A DNA stretch of 19,190 nt from Caldifarciminota bacterium (GTDB lineage: Bacteria > Hydrothermota > Tepidihabitantia > Tepidihabitantales > CAIPLT01), in the NCBI GenBank assembly GCA_025061975.1, contig JANXBB010000105.1, positions 1-19,190 on the forward strand. Direction: 5' to 3'. Below, in pieces: positions 13,941 through 19,190 of the stretch. The notes beneath the pieces are model-generated. The model saw only the letters and a list, made by a program, of their open reading frames with translations, did no database searches and had not been told where the DNA came from. A program made the translations under genes and the position numbers. Each line of letters starts with the position of its first letter. The first letter of the stretch is position 1.

Positions 13941-16359
13941 GTAAATTTTCAGTCTCAAAAACTTTCTTTTTTACTGCAAAAAAACTGTCGGGATTTACTG
14001 AAATAGAATCAATTCCTTCTTTTACCAAAAATTCAACAAATTCTGGATAATCTGATGGTGCTTGACCACAAATCCCTACTTTTCGTCCTAACGGTTTTAC
14101 TTTTTTTATTAGTTCCGAAATCATTTTTTTTACTGCGGGATTTCGTTCGTCAAAAAGATGTGCAACCTTTCCTGAATCTCGATCCAATCCTAGAATTAAT
14201 TGCGTTAAGTCATTAGAACCGATAGAAAACCCGTCGAAGTAATTAGCAAATTCTTCAGCCATAATTATATTGCTAGGCACTTCGCACATCATATAAATTT
14301 TAAGTCCGTCCTTACCGCGTTCAAGGCCGTTTTCTTTAAAAACTTCTAACACTTTAATTCCTTCGTCAGGTGTCCGTAAGAAAGGAATCATGGGAATTAC
14401 ATTTGTGAGCCCAATTTCTTCCCGTACTTTTTTAATCGCTTGGCATTCTAAATCAAACCCACGGCGGTATTCTTGACTGTAATATCTCGATGCACCGCGG
14501 AAACCTAGCATGGGATTTTCCTCTTCAGGTTCATAAAATTTACCTCCTAAAAGTCCGGCATATTCATTAGTCTTAAAGTCCGACATTCGTACTATAACAT
14601 CGTTGGGATAAAAAGCAGCTGCAATTGTTGCAATTCCTTCTGCTAATTTCTCAACAAAAAAATCCCTGGGACGGCTTTCGTAAATTCCCAAGCGTTCTCG
14701 AATTAGTTTTTTTAATTCGTAATCCGGTAAGTGTTCAAAATCTACCAAAGCCATTGGATGGATTCCGATGAAATTATTAATAATAAATTCAAGCCGAGCT
14801 AATCCTACTCCATCGCAAGGTAATTGACCAACAATAAACGCTTGTGTTGGATCACCGATATTAACCATTACTTTAGTTTTGGTCTTGGGTACTTTATCAA
14901 TTTCGACTTCTTCAACATGATATTTAAGTTTTCCTTCATAGACTTTTCCAACTTCTCCTTCGACGCAAGATACTGTAACGAATTCACCGTCGTTGAGCAC
15001 TTCAGTTGCGTTACCGGTACCAACAATTGCGGGAATCCCAAATTCTCGGGCAACAATTGCCGCATGACATGTTCTCCCGCCGGAATCGGTAACGATAGCT
15101 GACGCTTTCCTTATTATTGGTACCCAGTTTGGATCGGTCATTTCGGTAACTAAAATTCCACCTTCGTCAAACCGATTTTGTTCTTCCGGGGTTTTTAGAC
15201 GGCAGACACGCCCAACTGCAATTGATGCACCTACACTTTTCCCACTAACAAGTACGCGGCTTTTTTCTTCTAATCGGTATTCTTTAATTATTTTGGTTTT
15301 TTTTCGCGAATGAATCGTCTCGGGCCGGGCTTGAACAATATAAATATCATTAGTTATCCCGTCTTTAGCCCATTCAACATCTACCGGTGTTGGCACACCA
15401 CGGACCTTAGAATAATGTTCCTCAATTAAAATTCCCCATTTAGCTAATTGACAAATTTCATCGTCGGTAAGAACAAATAATTCTCGTTCATCCTTACGAC
15501 AATCAACCAGTCTGGTAGTAATATTTTCGCCGGTAACAAAGATCATTTTTCGCTCTTTAGAACCCAAGTGACGTTTAATAATTGGACAAAATGGTTTCCG
15601 ACTCTTCAGTGCTTCTTTAAGAAGTGGTTTAAAGACATAATATTCATCTGGATTTATCTGCCCTTGAACCATAGTTTCGCCTAAGCCCAAAGTTGCGGAA
15701 ATAAATACAACTTTTTCAAATCCCGATTCTGTGTCTATCGTGAACATAACACCAGCACCAGCAAGATCCGATCTAACCATTTTTTGAACTCCGACTGAAA
15801 TTGCAACTTTTTTGTGATCAAATCCATGGTTTTCTCGATAAGCAATAGCCCGATCTGTAAAAAGTGAAGCAAAACATTTTATAATAGCCTCTATTAATTC
15901 TTCACAACCAACAATATTAAGAAAAGTGTCTTGCTGTCCTGCAAAACTTGCATCCGGGAGATCTTCAGCCGTAGCACTAGAACGTACTGCAACTGAAGCT
16001 TCTTCTTCGTTAACTTCGCGGGATAAGGTTAAATATGCTTCCTTAATTGCTTCTTTCAAATCTGTAGGGAACTCAGCACCGCGAATCCGATGGCGGATAT
16101 AGCGACCAACTGAAGGAATATCTCGCTTCTTCTCTTTTAAAGCGTTGAGTTCTGAAAAAATTTTTTCTTCAAGCCCGTTAGCTTCTAAAAAATAATGATA
16201 TGCTTGAGTTGTAATTGCAAATCCTAGAGGAACTTTAATTCCGTAGGCTGATAGTTGAGAATACATTTCACCCAATGAAGCATTTTTTCCGCCAACGCAG
16301 GATAAATCTTTTAATGAAATGGCATCAAACCATTTAATCCAATCACTGTTAATTCTCAT
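13930..16359 (-). CDS. ppsA: Phosphoenolpyruvate synthase (pyruvate, water dikinase)
   Basis: An 809-residue cytoplasmic enzyme making PEP from pyruvate and ATP (AMP and phosphate released), the gluconeogenic bypass of pyruvate kinase. The N-terminal ATP-grasp domain (~1-350) opens with 'VGGKNASLGEMY' and has 'VAVRSSATAEDLPDASFAGQ'. The mobile phosphohistidine domain has 'SGGRTCHAAIVAREFGIPA' with H432. The C-terminal PEP/pyruvate barrel has 'GFRGASRYY', 'SIGSNDLTQLILGLDRDSG' and the catalytic cysteine C764 in 'VGICGQAPSD'. It is full length compared with E. coli PpsA (792). It heads a minus-strand unit, has a TTGACT-16-TATAAT promoter and lacks a Shine-Dalgarno. Three envelope foldase genes follow directly, an unusual metabolic neighbour. 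Confidence 0.97.
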   Translation of the reverse strand: MRINSDWIKWFDAISLKDLSCVGGKNASLGEMYSQLSAYGIKVPLGFAITTQAYHYFLEANGLEEKIFSELNALKEKKRDIPSVGRYIRHRIRGAEFPTDLKEAIKEAYLTLSREVNEEEASVAVRSSATAEDLPDASFAGQQDTFLNIVGCEELIEAIIKCFASLFTDRAIAYRENHGFDHKKVAISVGVQKMVRSDLAGAGVMFTIDTESGFEKVVFISATLGLGETMVQGQINPDEYYVFKPLLKEALKSRKPFCPIIKRHLGSKERKMIFVTGENITTRLVDCRKDERELFVLTDDEICQLAKWGILIEEHYSKVRGVPTPVDVEWAKDGITNDIYIVQARPETIHSRKKTKIIKEYRLEEKSRVLVSGKSVGASIAVGRVCRLKTPEEQNRFDEGGILVTEMTDPNWVPIIRKASAIVTDSGGRTCHAAIVAREFGIPAIVGTGNATEVLNDGEFVTVSCVEGEVGKVYEGKLKYHVEEVEIDKVPKTKTKVMVNIGDPTQAFIVGQLPCDGVGLARLEFIINNFIGIHPMALVDFEHLPDYELKKLIRERLGIYESRPRDFFVEKLAEGIATIAAAFYPNDVIVRMSDFKTNEYAGLLGGKFYEPEEENPMLGFRGASRYYSQEYRRGFDLECQAIKKVREEIGLTNVIPMIPFLRTPDEGIKVLEVFKENGLERGKDGLKIYMMCEVPSNIIMAEEFANYFDGFSIGSNDLTQLILGLDRDSGKVAHLFDERNPAVKKMISELIKKVKPLGRKVGICGQAPSDYPEFVEFLVKEGIDSISVNPDSFFAVKKKVFETENLHEQ

Positions 16360-16372
16360 ATTTTCTTGTGTT

Positions 16373-16400
16373 ATTATATAACAAGATTTATTAAAGTCAA
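16373..16400 (-). promoter_or_regulatory. Promoter of the ppsA-foldase operon
   Basis: Reverse strand TTGACT (16400-16395), 16-bp spacer, TATAAT (16378-16373). Expected start near 16366 leaves about seven bases before the ppsA ATG. Confidence 0.75.
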
Positions 16401-16428
16401 CATTAAAGCAAATCTCTTACTATATAGA

Positions 16429-16457
16429 TTGACTTTTATAGTTATTATTAATAAAAT
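16429..16457 (+). promoter_or_regulatory. Promoter of the Ig-like lipoprotein / VWA unit
   Basis: TTGACT (16429-16434), 17-bp spacer, TAAAAT (16452-16457). Expected start near 16464 leaves roughly nine bases before the ATG at 16473. It is divergent from the ppsA promoter, with 28 bp between the two -35 hexamers. Confidence 0.65.
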
Positions 16458-16472
16458 TTATGTAAAACTTTT

Positions 16473-17477
16473 ATGAAAAAAAAGTTAAAAGTAACCCGGT
16501 TGAGTGTTCTAATCGGATTAATGCTAATAGGTTGCGCTAAAAAAATGCTACCACCAAGTCCAGATCGTTTTGCGCCCCAACTTTTAGAAATCGAACCCAA
16601 AACACAAACTCGTCTTGATTTAGTGTTTAATGAGGAAATTTTACCCTATACTGATTCAATTTACAGGTTTTACGTTACTAATAAAACCGACACCTTTGAA
16701 GTAATAAGTATCGTTTCGACAAGTTCAAATATGCTTAGTATATATACTAAGCCATTAACGCCTAATACTCAATACCAAATTCACGGTTGGGTTGCTGACC
16801 GAACTGGAAATTTCACTGTTATTAAAAAAGCATTTAAAAGTACTTCACAACCTGATAGTACAGGCCCGAAGATCGTAAATATTTATCCCAAACCCGGAAG
16901 CAATTTAAAGTATCGTAAAGATTTTTATATTGAAGTCATTTTTTCTGAACCTGTCGATCCTAAATCAAATATATGTTTTGCAATAAGTCCGTTATACAAA
17001 GAAAAAGTAAATTACCAATTCAGCAAAGATTACCAAACATTAACATTTTACTATACCGATACTTTAGTTTACCAGGGTCTAGTTTATTTTATTTTATTAC
17101 CTTCAATAACTGATATTGCTAACAATCGATTAAGAAACTTGGGCTACACTTATTTTACTAGCGATAGCACTTTTATTACCGGATTTGCCCGAGGAAAGAT
17201 TTCATTTCAAAACTTGCCAATCGCAGATGGAATTATAGTTTTTAAACGCGGGAACTTAAAAAGCTTTACCACATCCAACAGAGATGGTATATTTTCCTGT
17301 AAGCTAGAACCCGGAAAATACTTTATTACAGTTATTGCAGATACTAATAATGACTTTTACGTTGATCTTATAAGTCCTGAATCAGATATTGTGGTTGACA
17401 CTACACAGCTTGAACTCCCGGTAATAAATTTGTTCCCTGCAACTACTCAAATTAATCTAAATGAATATTTTAAATAG
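16473..17477 (+). CDS. Lipoprotein with Ig-like domains and a C-terminal carboxypeptidase-regulatory-like domain
   Basis: A 334-residue protein with a clear lipoprotein signal: basic 'MKKKLKVTR', hydrophobic stretch, 'LMLIGC' with C21. Residues ~32-123 form a first bacterial Ig-like (Big_5-type) domain ('LDLVFNEEILP', 'PNTQYQIHGWVADRTGN'), and ~128-231 a second ('FYIEVIFSEPVDPKSN', 'ITDIANNRLRNLG'). Residues ~235-325 look like a carboxypeptidase regulatory-like beta-sandwich ('GFARGKISFQNLPIADG', 'SNRDGIFSCKLEPGKYFITV') ending in a 'DTNNDFYVD' acidic loop. It is probably an anchored surface or periplasmic binding protein; no catalytic residues are seen. It has no Shine-Dalgarno, and the promoter is only about 15 bases away. 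It overlaps the following VWA gene by 17 nt. Confidence 0.83.
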   Translation: MKKKLKVTRLSVLIGLMLIGCAKKMLPPSPDRFAPQLLEIEPKTQTRLDLVFNEEILPYTDSIYRFYVTNKTDTFEVISIVSTSSNMLSIYTKPLTPNTQYQIHGWVADRTGNFTVIKKAFKSTSQPDSTGPKIVNIYPKPGSNLKYRKDFYIEVIFSEPVDPKSNICFAISPLYKEKVNYQFSKDYQTLTFYYTDTLVYQGLVYFILLPSITDIANNRLRNLGYTYFTSDSTFITGFARGKISFQNLPIADGIIVFKRGNLKSFTTSNRDGIFSCKLEPGKYFITVIADTNNDFYVDLISPESDIVVDTTQLELPVINLFPATTQINLNEYFK

Positions 17478-19190
17478 TATAGTAGCAGCAACATTAATTA
17501 CCTTGTTGGTTTTTGTTTTCCTTAAAGAACGAAAAACATCTCGATTTTACCTCCCCGGAATTCTACGAATTATAATCGTAATATTATTACTTTTCATGCT
17601 TTTTGAATTGCGATTTCAGTTGTCCATAAAACAGGAAGCAAAAATTCCAATTTTGGTTTTAGTTGACAACTCTAAAAGTTTTGCAACACAAGAAAATTCT
17701 TCACTGATTGACCTGGTTCTTAAAAAAATCCGATCTTTTAAAGCGCGCACTCAATTTTACCTTTTTTCTGATACAGTTTTTCCGTTAAAAAATTTTATGC
17801 CGCCTCGTGATCGGACTGATATTGCTCAGGCTTTAAGTTATGCTTTAACTAAAAAACCCGGCGCAGTTGTGCTGTTTTCTGATGGGCTCCACAACCAGAA
17901 TCGCGATCCAATTACAGTGGTTCAAAATGCTTTATGCCCAATATATACAATTGGTCTTGGAGATGAAACACAAAAAGATATCTACATCGAAGACTTACAA
18001 TACCCGTCTCGTAGTTTTCTTTCTGATACACTAGTAATTACGTGCCGAATTGGAAATTATCAGTTTTCTAATTATATTACGAATATCACCCTTAAAAGAA
18101 AATCTGAAGTCATTCAGAAACAAAGTGTTGTAATAACAACTCCCAATACAGTTCAAGAAGTGGTGTTTAAGGTTTTACCAAAAACTACAGGACGCCACTT
18201 ATTTAGTGTAGAAATCGATAGTGGTATTGATGAAGAAAATTATAAAAATAACCGGCGTGATTTTTCAATTGAAGTTATAAGAAATCGTTATACAATAATT
18301 TACATAACCAACGCACCATCATTTAATACTCGATTTATACTCGATGCTTTAAAAAACAATAAAGAAGCTGAATTTCAAGTATATCCCTACATAGCTTTTA
18401 CCGGTAGAAATTATCAGAGTATTACCACTGAACCGTTAGAAAAAGTCGCTTCTAGTTGCGATCTGGTAATTCTTGATGATATCAACGAAAATCAGCTAAC
18501 ATCTGAGATAAAATCTTTTCTAAACAATCAACTTAATGCTCAAAAGGGGTTTTTAATTCTTGTGCAAGAAAATTTTAGTCCTCAGGAGTTCCTTCGGGAA
18601 ATTTTGCCCGGAGATTATTCAAAAAAAACAATTATCAAACAAGATCTTGTATACAATATAACTCCTGAAGCTCGTCAAACACCAATATTTTTTAATAACG
18701 AAGGCAAATTCCTATTAGAAAAAGCTGCGCCGTTTTTGGGCGCTAATGCTCCAACTAATCTTAAACCCGGTGCAGTAGTATGGCTATATAATCCCGACAA
18801 AAATCTTCCGTTAATAATAAACTATCGCTACCGTGGAAGCAAGATTGTTTTAATAACCGGCTTTCCAATTTTTCGGTTGGGGTTTAGTGGAAACGAAACT
18901 GAAACCCAGAAATTGAGGTTTTACGAGTTTTGGGGGAATTTAATCCGATATTTAGCACTTGCAGATATTAAAAATTTTCAAATCCTTGCTGATAAAAAAG
19001 ATTATCTAGTCGGAGAAAAAGTTAAAATAACATTATATGCAACAACTCCTGATGGGCGATACTGGAGCGGACTAAATATATGGGCTCACATTCCACAATT
19101 TAAAAATGAATTGCCGTTTTATGAGTACCAGCCCGGTATTTATGAGGCTGAATTCAATGCCGAAAGCCCCGGAGAAATTTTAGTAAAGAT
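17461..19190 (+). CDS. Membrane-anchored von Willebrand factor A protein, 3' truncated
   Basis: The frame is open from ATG 17461 to the right edge, giving 576 complete codons with no stop. Two hydrophobic segments (~5-21 and ~34-52) anchor the protein, as in BatA-like and related VWA membrane proteins. The VWA domain follows, with a complete metal-ion-dependent adhesion site: D69-x-S71-x-S73 in 'VLVDNSKSF', T119 in 'RTDIAQAL' and D141-G142 in 'LFSDG'. Later come a beta-rich region (~175-275), a segment around 280-500 resembling the glutaminase-like fold without catalytic residues ('DLVILDDIN', 'GSKIVLITGFPIF'), and another beta domain at the edge. Such proteins probably act at the membrane with a periplasmic partner; the substrate is unknown. 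It starts inside the upstream lipoprotein gene with no visible ribosome site, so coupling is likely. Confidence 0.85.
   Translation, partial: MNILNSIVAATLITLLVFVFLKERKTSRFYLPGILRIIIVILLLFMLFELRFQLSIKQEAKIPILVLVDNSKSFATQENSSLIDLVLKKIRSFKARTQFYLFSDTVFPLKNFMPPRDRTDIAQALSYALTKKPGAVVLFSDGLHNQNRDPITVVQNALCPIYTIGLGDETQKDIYIEDLQYPSRSFLSDTLVITCRIGNYQFSNYITNITLKRKSEVIQKQSVVITTPNTVQEVVFKVLPKTTGRHLFSVEIDSGIDEENYKNNRRDFSIEVIRNRYTIIYITNAPSFNTRFILDALKNNKEAEFQVYPYIAFTGRNYQSITTEPLEKVASSCDLVILDDINENQLTSEIKSFLNNQLNAQKGFLILVQENFSPQEFLREILPGDYSKKTIIKQDLVYNITPEARQTPIFFNNEGKFLLEKAAPFLGANAPTNLKPGAVVWLYNPDKNLPLIINYRYRGSKIVLITGFPIFRLGFSGNETETQKLRFYEFWGNLIRYLALADIKNFQILADKKDYLVGEKVKITLYATTPDGRYWSGLNIWAHIPQFKNELPFYEYQPGIYEAEFNAESPGEILVK

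Noticed and set aside
14824..15102. Open frames of 65-92 codons overlapping ppsA on both strands
   Set aside because: They lie fully within a conserved enzyme domain in other frames, with no ribosome sites or recognisable protein features.

Overview
The window is AT-rich chromosomal DNA from a diderm (Gram-negative-type) bacterium. Diderm envelope markers are lipoprotein signal peptides on several proteins, a SurA-type periplasmic foldase, a BamD/YbgF-like TPR lipoprotein, and a possible type IX secretion-like C-terminal tail. The mix of a short thermophile-like EF-Ts, a GreA with a very long N-terminal extension, FolE2, an archaeal-style stand-alone GMP-synthase-like glutaminase and a gingipain-like C-terminal tail suggests an uncultured FCB-related lineage such as WOR-3/Stahlbacteria. 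That placement is an inference from gene content, not from a tree. I see no tRNA, rRNA, CRISPR array or mobile element.

Layout. (1) 3-443, + strand: the C-terminal end of a secreted protein, convergent with a two-gene minus-strand unit, long greA (1403-3247) followed by a lipoprotein gene (446-1345). (2) 3390-5154, + strand: a tight three-gene unit of folE2, a TPR lipoprotein gene and a class I glutaminase gene. (3) 5151-10181, minus strand: the housekeeping operon rplM-rpsI-rpsB-tsf-pyrH-frr-uppS-cdsA, covering ribosomal proteins, translation elongation and recycling, UMP kinase, and the first lipid-carrier and phospholipid steps. It has a textbook TTGACA-17-TATACT promoter. (4) 10182-10509: a 328-bp gap holding that promoter and otherwise unexplained. 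(5) 10510-16359, minus strand: ppsA followed by three secreted or lipid-anchored chaperone/peptidyl-prolyl isomerase genes ending in a surA-like gene. (6) 16473 to the right edge, + strand: an Ig-like lipoprotein gene overlapping the start of a membrane-anchored von Willebrand A protein that runs off the window. This unit is transcribed divergently from ppsA.

Most genes are ordinary core or envelope functions. The points worth a second look are: pyrH, which has no ATG/GTG/TTG start at the right place but has an AAGGAGG correctly spaced before ATA codons; operon-head genes that lack a Shine-Dalgarno and sit only a few bases from their promoters, while several internal genes have strong ones; the greA fusion; the tandem foldase genes behind ppsA; and the unexplained gap upstream of rplM. 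I did not find a convincing new defence, mobile or multi-gene system.
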